Origin: Opitutales bacterium
Lineage (GTDB): Bacteria; Verrucomicrobiota; Verrucomicrobiia; Opitutales; Seribacteraceae
NCBI GenBank assembly: GCA_029251885.1
Contig: JAQXCL010000155.1
Coordinates: 1 to 34,723, forward strand
Length of the DNA: 34,723 bases
Direction: 5' to 3'
The position numbers were made by a program, and so were the translations under genes. Positions within the stretch are counted from its first letter, which is position 1; each line of letters begins with the position of its first letter. Under the pieces are notes generated by a model that was not told the origin of the DNA, ran no database searches, and saw only the letters and a list, made by a program, of their open reading frames with translations. Below, in pieces: positions 8,465-16,045 of the stretch.

Positions 8465-9454
8465 CTACTCTTCTCCCATACGCTCTCCCGAGCCATCAAG
8501 CATGGAGGCATTAACTCCGCGCTCTTGTAAATAACGAGCAAGGGGTTCGCCATTTCCATGGGTTAATTTTACGCATTCTGCACCTGTTCCCTCAATCACT
8601 TCGAGTAAACCCGACCAGTCTGCATGATCAGACAGTACAAACCCACGGTCCAGATTGCGGCGTCTGCGGGCTCCACGAACGGCCATCCACCCAGAAGCAA
8701 ACCCTCGACTGGCACCCTTGAATCGTCTCGTCCAGCCAGCATCCTCCACCGCCGGAGGGGCTACAATCATTGAACCCGCCCATTCGCCCGATCCTTCTTT
8801 CGGTTTTTGAACCTTTGGAAAGACCACCCCGCATTTTTCATAGACCGGGAGAAAGGGGTGAATCGCCCCGTGAGCAAAAATTGGCCCAATTGAAGAATCG
8901 AGACCCCGCAGTAACCGTTGTGCCTTACCCAGGGAGTAGGCAAAAAGCATCGATGGACGGCCGGCCTCCACATTTTCCTGCCACCAGGCATTTATCTGCT
9001 GGTGGATAATTTCTTCCTTCTGCCAGCGATAGACGGGTAGGCCAAATGTACACTCGCTAACAAAGACATCGCACTTTACAAGCTCGAACGCTTCGCAACT
9101 CCGGTCTGGTTGTGGTTTATAGTCTCCACTCACTACCCAGACCCGGCCACCCACCTCCACTCGAATCTGAGAAGAGCCCAGAATATGTCCGGCTGGATGA
9201 AATGAAACATGGGCATCTCCAATCTTGCACACTTTTCCGTAAGCTATGCCCTCCGCCTGGATCTTTTGACCAAGTCGTAATTTCAGAAGGGGTAGACAAC
9301 CTTCCGAAACTAAATATTTCCCATGACCCGGACGGGCATGGTCGCTATGAGCATGAGTAACCAAGGCTTTATCCACCCGTCCTCGTGGGTCGATAAAAAA
9401 GCCACCCGCAGGACAGTACAGTCCTTCTGGCCGCACGATCATGGGTTCATCCAT
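8465..9454 (-). CDS. Ligase-associated DNA exonuclease (MBL-fold/beta-CASP, CPSF-like)
   Basis: This 329-aa metallo-beta-lactamase-fold nuclease is of the type found next to bacterial ATP-dependent ligases and often annotated as an mRNA 3'-end processing factor homologue. The metal-binding motif is THAHSDHARPGH (H34, H36, D38, H39). Further ligands are H90 in PAGHILGSS and D111 in VSGDYKPQPD. The late motifs FVLSDHADW and LTHGNGEPLARYL belong to the beta-CASP region. It is first in a two-gene minus-strand operon with the ligase, and divergent from the sigma factor operon. In many genomes this module also carries an Lhr-type helicase and a PdeM-like phosphoesterase; neither is present beside it here. 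A DNA end-processing role is known for the family context rather than shown by the sequence. Confidence 0.9.
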   Translation of the reverse strand: MDEPMIVRPEGLYCPAGGFFIDPRGRVDKALVTHAHSDHARPGHGKYLVSEGCLPLLKLRLGQKIQAEGIAYGKVCKIGDAHVSFHPAGHILGSSQIRVEVGGRVWVVSGDYKPQPDRSCEAFELVKCDVFVSECTFGLPVYRWQKEEIIHQQINAWWQENVEAGRPSMLFAYSLGKAQRLLRGLDSSIGPIFAHGAIHPFLPVYEKCGVVFPKVQKPKEGSGEWAGSMIVAPPAVEDAGWTRRFKGASRGFASGWMAVRGARRRRNLDRGFVLSDHADWSGLLEVIEGTGAECVKLTHGNGEPLARYLQERGVNASMLDGSGERMGEE

Positions 9455-9524
9455 AATGATAAACTAGAGAGAACTCCTGAAAAAAAATACAATCTTTCCA
9501 AGTTCGGATTAAAAAATCGGAATT

Positions 9525-9552
9525 TTGATTTCGCATGATCCTAAAACATAAA
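9525..9552 (+). promoter_or_regulatory. Possible promoter of the sigma factor/lipid operon
   Basis: TTGATT (9525-9530) and CATAAA (9547-9552) are separated by 16 bp, and match four of six bases each of the usual -35 and -10 boxes. They lie about 20 bp upstream of the ATG at 9574. This is a weak candidate in an AT-rich 119-bp divergent gap, where chance matches are common. I found no recognisable ECF-type (GATC/CGTC-like) promoter. Confidence 0.3.
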
Positions 9553-9573
9553 ACCTTCGTTCTATACATTGTT

Positions 9574-10515
9574 ATGGCACCATATAGTTACACGCAAACG
9601 AATGATTCTTCCGATCCAATCGGCCGTTTCATTTCCGACCGTTCACGCATGGCTCCCCCAACCAAGGAAGAGTACGATCAGTTATTTGGAGACTTTAATA
9701 AAGGTTCTGAGTCTGCAAAGCAGGAATTGATTGAGAGACATATCCGACTGGTTGCATCGATTGCCCTTAAATTCCGTCAGGTAAATGTCCCAATGGAGGA
9801 TGTAATGGCCGAAGGAATTCACGGACTTATTATTGCGATCGAAAAATTTGATCACACCAGGGGGATCAAACTTAGCACCTATGCTGCCTGGTGGATCCGT
9901 CAGCGCATCCAGCGATTTGTGAGTAAAATGGCCGAGGCGGTTTCTATCCCACATGATGTTTCTCAAGGTAAAAGAAAAGAAAACAATCTCCGTACAGAGC
10001 TTCAGATTTCCTTGGGTCGCGATCCCACCGACGACGAAGTCAAATCCGCATTGGATGACACCCGTAATTTGTCGAGTAGGGTAAAATATGCTCCTACCAG
10101 CACAATGTCCTTGGACGAACCTTTTTCCGATGATTCTGACCATTCACTCATCGATGTAATGACTGATGAAAAAGAAACCCAGCAATCATACCGTGAGGAA
10201 GGTTCTTTGGCAGATGATATTCGGGTAGCTTTGGGCTTTCTTGATCAAAGAGAGCGAAAGGTATTAGGTATGCGCTTCGGTCTAACCAAGGATAAAGAAT
10301 CCATGAAATTAGATGATATCGCAGAAATCCTTAATGTTTCCGGTGAGCGTGTTCGACAGTTAGAAGCACTCGGCTTGAGAAAGTTACGGGCCGTTGTGAT
10401 GAACAATGGGAAACTAGATTTTCGCAACCTAGACAAGTTAGTTGGTATCGAATTGCGTGGCAAAACCAAGATGAGTCCTTTACAACTCTCTCTAATCTTG
10501 GACAATGCCGCGTAA
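9574..10515 (+). CDS. RNA polymerase sigma-70 family factor (primary-like, no region 1.1)
   Basis: It directs RNA polymerase to promoters. Region 1.2 (DPIGRFISDR) is followed by region 2 (ELIERHIRLVASIALKF, DVMAEGIHGLIIAIEKFDHTRGIKLSTYAAWWIRQRIQRFV), a region 3 with SIPHDVSQGKRK, and region 4 (GFLDQRERKVLGMRFGL, LDDIAEILNVSGERVRQLEALGLRKLR). This is the group 2/3 architecture of about 310 aa, not an ECF factor, which would lack region 3. The ORF track starts at 9535; I prefer the ATG at 9574 (MAPYSYTQ), since the extension MILKHKTF... has no family-like character. No anti-sigma gene is adjacent. A 3-bp gap to the desaturase indicates coupling, so the factor may control its own lipid operon; that is inference. 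Confidence 0.9.
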   Translation: MAPYSYTQTNDSSDPIGRFISDRSRMAPPTKEEYDQLFGDFNKGSESAKQELIERHIRLVASIALKFRQVNVPMEDVMAEGIHGLIIAIEKFDHTRGIKLSTYAAWWIRQRIQRFVSKMAEAVSIPHDVSQGKRKENNLRTELQISLGRDPTDDEVKSALDDTRNLSSRVKYAPTSTMSLDEPFSDDSDHSLIDVMTDEKETQQSYREEGSLADDIRVALGFLDQRERKVLGMRFGLTKDKESMKLDDIAEILNVSGERVRQLEALGLRKLRAVVMNNGKLDFRNLDKLVGIELRGKTKMSPLQLSLILDNAA

Positions 10516-10518
10516 TTC

Positions 10519-11430
10519 ATGATTTCTAGCTTATCTAAGTGGGTCTGCCCTCCCCCGGAGACCCAAGACGAACCTGATTCCACTCAAGATAAAGTGGAAT
10601 GGTTCCGCTGTGTCCCATATATTCTTATTCATTTGGGTGCTCTGCTTATCTTCTTTACTCCGTTTGCATGGCCTTGCTTGATCGTACTCTTGCTCTCCTA
10701 CTCGGCACGCATGTTTGCAATCACTGCCTTTTATCATCGTTATTTCTCTCACCGAACTTTTCACACAGGACGAATCGTACAGTTCTTGGGAGCTTTTATC
10801 GGTTGTGCATCCGGACAAAGAGGTCCTCTTTGGTGGGCCGCTCACCATCGCAGACATCATCGGCATTCTGACACCGATAAAGATTCGCATTCTCCCCACC
10901 ACAAAAACTTCCTTTGGAGCCATACCCTTTGGTTTATGACTGATTATGCCCTCCCCACCTTTCTCAAAGAAATACCAGACTGGGCAAAATCCAAGGAACT
11001 TCGCTTCATTAACCGCTATGACTGGATTGCGGTGCTCTTGCTCGCTTTGGGTTGTTATTTTTTAGGAGAATGGTCGCTATTCCAGATTTGGACTGGAATG
11101 AATGGTCTATCCATGTTGGCATGGGGTTTCTTCCTTCCTACCGTATTGCTCTACCATGCCACCTTCTCGGTAAATTCGCTCACGCACATGTTTGGCAAGA
11201 AAAAATATGAAACTGGTGATGAAAGTAGAAATAATTGGTTTGTTTCTATCATTACTTTTGGTGAGGGATGGCACAACAATCACCACTTCTTTCCCGGCTC
11301 TGCACGACAAGGTTTTTTACCCTGGGAAATTGACCTCACCTATTACGGACTCCGAATACTTTCCCTTTTTGGTCTGGTCCGCAATTTACGCCCGGTGCCT
11401 GCATGGGTAAAAGATAAGGCGAAACAATAA
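10519..11430 (+). CDS. Membrane fatty acid desaturase (acyl-CoA delta-9 type)
   Basis: This di-iron desaturase introduces a cis double bond in acyl chains. The three histidine boxes are visible: HRYFSH, then HHRRHHRHSD, then GWHNNHH followed by FFPGSARQG. Hydrophobic segments alternate around them (for example YILIHLGALLIFFTPFAWPCLIVLLL and WIAVLLLALGCYFLGEWSLF), and the length of 303 aa is normal for the bacterial stearoyl-CoA 9-desaturase group. It begins 3 bp after the sigma factor stop, so it is translationally coupled to it, and lies 31 bp before the amine-oxidase-like gene. In context it may make the monounsaturated substrate that the two methyltransferases further down the operon modify; the order of steps is inferred. 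Confidence 0.93.
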   Translation: MISSLSKWVCPPPETQDEPDSTQDKVEWFRCVPYILIHLGALLIFFTPFAWPCLIVLLLSYSARMFAITAFYHRYFSHRTFHTGRIVQFLGAFIGCASGQRGPLWWAAHHRRHHRHSDTDKDSHSPHHKNFLWSHTLWFMTDYALPTFLKEIPDWAKSKELRFINRYDWIAVLLLALGCYFLGEWSLFQIWTGMNGLSMLAWGFFLPTVLLYHATFSVNSLTHMFGKKKYETGDESRNNWFVSIITFGEGWHNNHHFFPGSARQGFLPWEIDLTYYGLRILSLFGLVRNLRPVPAWVKDKAKQ

Positions 11431-11461
11431 CAGTTCCTGTGATCGTCCCCTGACGGATACC

Positions 11462-12700
11462 ATGAAAATAGCAATTGTTGGTTCGGGTATTTCTGGTCTA
11501 GCCTGTGCTCACCTGCTCAAAAAAAACCACGAAATCGTACTCTTCGAGGCTGCGAATAAACCAGGCGGACATGTCAATACTGTCGATGTTAAGGGGCGTA
11601 CGGGTGATTACAGGGTGGATACTGGATTTATAGTCTTTAACGAACAAAACTATCCAAATTTCGTCCGCCTCCTCGAAAGACTCGATGTACAATCACAACC
11701 CACCCGGATGGGCTTTTCCGTACGGTCGGAAAGAACTGGTATCGAATATAGCGGAGAATCGATCCTAGGATTATTTGGCGGCTTTAAAAACCTGACCGAC
11801 CCCAAGCATTGGGGAATGGTTCGGGATCTTTTACGCTTTCATCGTCTGGCCGACGAAAATGGAAATGCTGACGAAACGGTGGGAGAATTTATTTCCCGTT
11901 ATCGATTTGGAAAACGATTTGCTGAGGCATTCTTACTCCCCCTTGGTTCCGCCCTTTGGTCATGCTCTGTCGATCGATTTTCTTCGTTCCCTATCGAATT
12001 CGTCACCAATTTCCTCTCCAATCATAACATGTTACAGGCCTACAATCGGCCCGTTTGGAGAGTCTTAAAGGGAGGATCAAGAACCTATGTCGATAAAATC
12101 GTACAGGGACTTGGGGATCGGTTACGACTTTCCACTCCCATTCGTTCCGTTCAACGTTCCGAAAATGGAGTAACCCTCAGCCTACCTGATGGGAGCACCC
12201 AATGGTTCGACCAAGCCATTCTTGCCTGCCATGCTAATCAATCCTTGAAAATGCTCAATGGTGCCGAGAGTGAAGAGATCGAACTTTTGCAGAAATTCCC
12301 CTATGAACAAAATAAAGTCTGTTTACATTCAGACGATCGGTTACTGCCCCGTCGTAGTTCCGCCCGGGCAAGTTGGAATGCTTACCTGCCCAAAGAAAAA
12401 AAAGAGCATTCCGTAGTCACCTACGACATGAACATTTTACAAAGCCTCCCAACCAAAGAGCCCTTTTGTGTATCGCTCAACCAGGAATCCTCCATCAATC
12501 CATCCTTACGCCACGCGGACTTTACCTTCGAACACCCTACTTACCATCCAGGTCGTAAGTCCGCTCAGGCCATGCACCCCTCTTTTATCCAGCGTCGGGC
12601 AATATCCCTTTGCGGGGCTTATTGGGGGTATGGATTCCATGAAGATGGATTGGCCAGTGCTTTGAGGGTGTGCAAATCATTTGGTGAAGAATTGGGATGA
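11462..12700 (+). CDS. FAD-dependent amine-oxidase-like oxidoreductase (COG2907 type)
   Basis: This is a flavoprotein of 412 aa with an N-terminal dinucleotide fold, MKIAIVGSGISGLACAHLL (GxGxxG at residues 7-12), then FEAANKPGGHVNT and a DTGFIVFNEQNYPNF block. The C-terminal flavin motif is LCGAYWGYGFHEDGLASAL, conserved in predicted NAD/FAD-binding proteins of the COG2907 group. These genes habitually sit next to DUF1365 and CFA-synthase genes, and are described in databases as linked to cyclopropane or modified fatty acid formation. A role in desaturation or oxidation of an acyl chain is therefore likely, but the substrate is not known from sequence. The stop overlaps the next start by four bases (ATGA). 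Confidence 0.88.
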   Translation: MKIAIVGSGISGLACAHLLKKNHEIVLFEAANKPGGHVNTVDVKGRTGDYRVDTGFIVFNEQNYPNFVRLLERLDVQSQPTRMGFSVRSERTGIEYSGESILGLFGGFKNLTDPKHWGMVRDLLRFHRLADENGNADETVGEFISRYRFGKRFAEAFLLPLGSALWSCSVDRFSSFPIEFVTNFLSNHNMLQAYNRPVWRVLKGGSRTYVDKIVQGLGDRLRLSTPIRSVQRSENGVTLSLPDGSTQWFDQAILACHANQSLKMLNGAESEEIELLQKFPYEQNKVCLHSDDRLLPRRSSARASWNAYLPKEKKEHSVVTYDMNILQSLPTKEPFCVSLNQESSINPSLRHADFTFEHPTYHPGRKSAQAMHPSFIQRRAISLCGAYWGYGFHEDGLASALRVCKSFGEELG

Positions 12701-13458
12701 ATAGTTGTTTGTATTTTGGTGAGGTATCTCATCACCGAAAATCTCCCAAAAAACATAATTTAAGCTACCAAGTGTACATGGGGCATCTCTTTCTTGATGA
12801 GCTATCAGTTATATTTAACGGACGTTTCTTTTGGTCAGTCGATCGTTCCAACCTCGGATGTTTCTATCGATCAGACTATCACCGCCCCGAGATTCCGGAT
12901 CTTTCCAAAGCGGTCAGGAATACCATGTCCGAACAGTTAAAGAAGGAATTCTCCGGTCCGGTATCTATAATCACTCACTTGCGAACCTTTGGATACTGTT
13001 TTAATCCAGTAAGTTTTTATTTTTTATGGAATGAAGAAAAAACTCGACCAGTCGCGATGATGACCGAGATTACCAATACTCCATGGGGAGAATGCTATGC
13101 CAAGTGCTTTGCCTGGGAAAGTGAAGCGGAAAATAGCCGGATGGACTACGAATTTCGCAAAGAATTTCATGTCTCTCCATTTATTGGTATGGAAGTTGAG
13201 TACGACTGGCGCTTTCGTCTACCCGCCGAACGTTTCCAGGCGGACATGATTTTGCGGGAAAAAGAAAAAACTTTTTTCACCGCCCACCTCCAGCTTAATC
13301 GTCGTCCTTTAGACGGAAGGAACCTCGCTTGGGCACTGGGAAGATTTCCATTCATGACCCTAAATGTAGTCCGGGCAATTTATTGGAATGCATTGCTCTT
13401 GCGACTCAAGGGTTGCCCTTTTTATCCACACCCCAAAAATTCGTCTAATCCTTCTTAG
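12697..13458 (+). CDS. DUF1365 family protein (COG3496)
   Basis: The protein of 253 aa begins NSCLYFGEVSHHRKSPKKHNLSYQVYM, the signature opening of DUF1365, and contains HLRTFGYCFNPVSFYF and EITNTPWGE, both characteristic of the family. No enzyme activity has been firmly assigned to the family to my knowledge. It accompanies COG2907 flavoproteins and CFA-like methyltransferases in many bacteria, including photo-oxidative stress regulons, so it probably acts in the same lipid modification. It overlaps the upstream gene by four bases and is followed by CFA synthase after 3 bp. There is no signal peptide, and it is probably cytoplasmic or membrane-peripheral. Confidence 0.9.
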   Translation: MNSCLYFGEVSHHRKSPKKHNLSYQVYMGHLFLDELSVIFNGRFFWSVDRSNLGCFYRSDYHRPEIPDLSKAVRNTMSEQLKKEFSGPVSIITHLRTFGYCFNPVSFYFLWNEEKTRPVAMMTEITNTPWGECYAKCFAWESEAENSRMDYEFRKEFHVSPFIGMEVEYDWRFRLPAERFQADMILREKEKTFFTAHLQLNRRPLDGRNLAWALGRFPFMTLNVVRAIYWNALLLRLKGCPFYPHPKNSSNPS

Positions 13459-13461
13459 TTG

Positions 13462-14727
13462 ATGAAAACAAGCACCCCCGCCTCGATTTCTCCGCCCCTT
13501 CGCTCGACCAGTGAAGACTTTGGACTGTTTGGTCGACTACTGCTCAAACAATTTGCCAAAATAACACAGGGTCGATTGATTCTTGAATTTTGCGGCAGCG
13601 AACATGTATTTGGAAATAGCCAGGCATCCACCACTGTAAACATAACGGTATTAAATCCGGTATTTTTTCGCAAAGCCTGCCTTGGTGGTTCCCTTGGTGT
13701 TGCCGACAGTTATTCAGCGGGCGATTGGGAAACCAATGACCTCGTCGGCTTATTTCGTTTATTTTTACAAAACTTTGAAGTGATGGACGACCTGGAAGGC
13801 GGTTGGGCATCCCTGCTGAACAAGCTTGCCCGTTGGGGATATATGATCGGGCAGAAAAACACCGTTAAAGGAAGTCGGCGAAATATCGCCCTGCACTACG
13901 ATCTTGGAAATAATTTTTATGAATTAATGCTCGACCCGACGATGACCTATTCCTGTGGCATTTTTGCGGATAAGGAAACCACATTGGAACAAGCATCCAT
14001 TGCCAAGTATGATCGGATCATCGAACGGTTAGATATTAAGGAAGGTCAAACCGTTCTTGAAATCGGATGTGGATGGGGCGGATTTGCCCAACGCCTCCTC
14101 GAAACTACAGGAGCAAAGTGGACGGGTACAACGATCTCCAACGAACAACATTCTTACACCCGTCAACAAATTGAAAAAGGTGGATTCAAAGAACGAGCAA
14201 CTCTTCTACAGGAAGACTATCGTACATTACAGGGTTCTTATGACCGTGTGGTCTCCATCGAAATGATTGAAGCGGTAGGTCATGAATATTTACCCACTTA
14301 TTTTTCAAAAATTTCTGCCCTTCTTGCTGCGGATGGAGCTGCCCTCGTCCAGGCAATTACCATGCCTGACCATCGATACGCTCAGTACTTAACGGAAGTG
14401 GACTATATTCGCACCCGGGTATTCCCTGGGAGTTGTGTACCCTCTGTATCAGCAATGATCTCGGCCGTAGCCAAAAAATCCGACCTCCGACCAACCGGTA
14501 TTCAGGATATTGGATACCACTATGCCCGAACCCTGCGGGAATGGCGCTTGCGCTTTTTAAAAAATGAAGAAGCAATTAAAAGCTTGGGCTATGACGATTC
14601 ATTCCGACGGGCATGGATTTATTATCTTTGCTACTGCGAAGCGGGATTTGAGGAGGGATACACCGGAGATATCCACCTTCTTTTAACCAAGCCAAATTGC
14701 AAAGTGGGCAAGGGGTTTACGCAATGA
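13462..14727 (+). CDS. cfa: Cyclopropane-fatty-acyl-phospholipid synthase family SAM methyltransferase
   Basis: This 421-aa protein would add a methylene or methyl group from SAM to double bonds of membrane phospholipid acyl chains. An N-terminal lipid-binding domain of about 140 aa precedes the methyltransferase core NIALHYDLGNNFYELMLDPTMTYSCGIF. The SAM site is LEIGCGWGG (residues 199-207). Cys C165 and E270 (EMIEAVG) match E. coli C139 and E239. At the position of E. coli H266 (bicarbonate ligand) there is Q297 (QAIT), with I299 matching I268, so the bicarbonate site is altered, a variant seen in many CFA-like proteins. The ORF track starts at TTG 13459; I chose the ATG at 13462. True cyclopropanation versus plain methylation cannot be settled here. 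Confidence 0.88.
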   Translation: MKTSTPASISPPLRSTSEDFGLFGRLLLKQFAKITQGRLILEFCGSEHVFGNSQASTTVNITVLNPVFFRKACLGGSLGVADSYSAGDWETNDLVGLFRLFLQNFEVMDDLEGGWASLLNKLARWGYMIGQKNTVKGSRRNIALHYDLGNNFYELMLDPTMTYSCGIFADKETTLEQASIAKYDRIIERLDIKEGQTVLEIGCGWGGFAQRLLETTGAKWTGTTISNEQHSYTRQQIEKGGFKERATLLQEDYRTLQGSYDRVVSIEMIEAVGHEYLPTYFSKISALLAADGAALVQAITMPDHRYAQYLTEVDYIRTRVFPGSCVPSVSAMISAVAKKSDLRPTGIQDIGYHYARTLREWRLRFLKNEEAIKSLGYDDSFRRAWIYYLCYCEAGFEEGYTGDIHLLLTKPNCKVGKGFTQ

Positions 14728-15248
14728 ATAAAACTCCAAACTTCCTTATCGATTTAATCGTCTTTCAAATCGCCTGGTTTGCATGCGTTCTCGGATCGGC
14801 AACCGAATACCCATTCCTGCTTCCTTTTGTTGGATTTATTTTCGTGCTTTGCCGGATTGCAACTACCCAGCGTTTTCGTTCATCCTTTCCTTTTCTTATC
14901 GCCTCGGTCGCATTGGGCATGGTTGGAGATTCCCTGCTTGTTCACCTGGAAATGCTCGCTTTTTATGCCGACCCAACAGTGGGCGGTGCCCCGCTTTGGA
15001 TGATTTTTCTCTGGGCAAATTTCGGGCTTATGCTTAGGCCCTTATTTTCCTGGTTCCTGCAGAATAATTCCCGCTGCCTGATCGGATTTGGTCTTGGCGG
15101 ATTAATTGCCTATGCTTCTGGTTGGCAACTTGAACGCCTCGCTTTTACCTCCTACGGGATATCTGCCATCGCCATCGCAACGGAATGGGCAATTGCCGGA
15201 TTGATCCTCCGACAACTTCACCATAAGTACCGAAACATTCATCAATGA
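14724..15248 (+). CDS. DUF2878 membrane protein
   Basis: This is a small integral membrane protein of 174 aa from the ATG at 14724, which overlaps the CFA stop by four bases (ATGA). The ORF track's earlier start (14697) lies inside the CFA gene. About five to six hydrophobic segments are visible, such as LIDLIVFQIAWFACVLGS, YPFLLPFVGFIFVLC, FPFLIASVALGMVGDSLL and APLWMIFLWANFGLML. The GMVGDSLL and PLWMIFLWANF stretches match what I know of DUF2878. The function is unknown; family members recur in the same CFA/DUF1295 clusters. It overlaps the DUF1295 gene by four bases. Confidence 0.83.
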   Translation: MNKTPNFLIDLIVFQIAWFACVLGSATEYPFLLPFVGFIFVLCRIATTQRFRSSFPFLIASVALGMVGDSLLVHLEMLAFYADPTVGGAPLWMIFLWANFGLMLRPLFSWFLQNNSRCLIGFGLGGLIAYASGWQLERLAFTSYGISAIAIATEWAIAGLILRQLHHKYRNIHQ

Positions 15249-16045
15249 ATAACCTGGACCTTCTGCTCTACGGACAGGCAGGAGCATCGGTGGTGATGCT
15301 CATTGGCTGGTTAATAGCCCTGACCATTCGTAACACTTCTTATGTTGATGTGTTGTGGGCCTATGGCGTGGGTGTACTTGGCTTGGTTTATCTGTATTTA
15401 ATTCAGGAAGAATGCCATCCCGCCAGGCATGCACTACTCTTGGGACTGCTCGGTATATGGTCAGTCCGTTTGGGCACTCATCTACTTCGAAGGTGCTGGG
15501 GGAAACCGGAGGACGCACGGTATGCATACCTGCGTGATTACTTGGGTAAAAATGCAAACTTCGGATTCTTTCTCTTTTTTCAGGTACAGGCATTTTGGAT
15601 CGTTTTATTTGCCAGCCCTTTTTTAATCCTCGGACGGAATTCGTCCGACCTCGCCTGGTTTGATCACTTGGGCATGTTTATTTGGATCGTTGGATTTGTT
15701 GGGGTCAGCTTGGCGGATAAACAATTGCGCCTTTTTAAAAACACCCCAGGACGTTCTCGCGACGAGGTTTGCGATTCTGGGCTATGGAAATATTCCCGGC
15801 ACCCCAATTATTTTTTCGAATGGATTCTTTGGTTGGGCTACCTGCCGATGGGCATACTCTCTACCGGTGGTGCATGGTTATGTATTGTACCCCCAATTCT
15901 CTATCTCTTTCTTACCCGAATCACTGGCATTCCCTTTGTGGAGGCTCGCAAATTGGAGGTTAGCGGAGATGCCTACCGTTCTTATGTCGAGCGTACCCAA
16001 TCTTTCTTCCCTTGGTTCCCTAAGTCAAAAAACTCTTATCAATGA
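15245..16045 (+). CDS. DUF1295 membrane protein (steroid 5-alpha-reductase-like fold)
   Basis: This multispanning protein of 266 aa begins with a hydrophobic segment (GASVVMLIGWLIALTI) and NTSYVDVLWAYGVGVLG, typical of DUF1295/COG3752. The C-terminal part has GLWKYSRHPNYFFEWILWLGYLP and GIPFVEARKLEVSGDAYRSYVERTQSFFPWFP. The RHPNY...E pattern is shared with isoprenylcysteine methyltransferases and steroid 5-alpha reductases, where it forms the cofactor-binding C-terminal region. An NADPH-dependent reductase or membrane methyltransferase role is therefore possible but not established. It overlaps both neighbours by four bases and is part of the CFA-like lipid operon. Confidence 0.88.
   Translation: MNNLDLLLYGQAGASVVMLIGWLIALTIRNTSYVDVLWAYGVGVLGLVYLYLIQEECHPARHALLLGLLGIWSVRLGTHLLRRCWGKPEDARYAYLRDYLGKNANFGFFLFFQVQAFWIVLFASPFLILGRNSSDLAWFDHLGMFIWIVGFVGVSLADKQLRLFKNTPGRSRDEVCDSGLWKYSRHPNYFFEWILWLGYLPMGILSTGGAWLCIVPPILYLFLTRITGIPFVEARKLEVSGDAYRSYVERTQSFFPWFPKSKNSYQ

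Noticed and set aside
8465-9454. Beta-lactamase resistance gene, from the HxHxDH motif
   Set aside because: The later PAGHILGSS and SDHADW motifs and the neighbouring ligase identify a beta-CASP nuclease, not a lactamase.
9535-9573. Sigma factor start at 9535
   Set aside because: The added MILKHKTFVLYIV is hydrophobic and unlike sigma N-termini, and overlaps the candidate promoter; ATG 9574 fits better.
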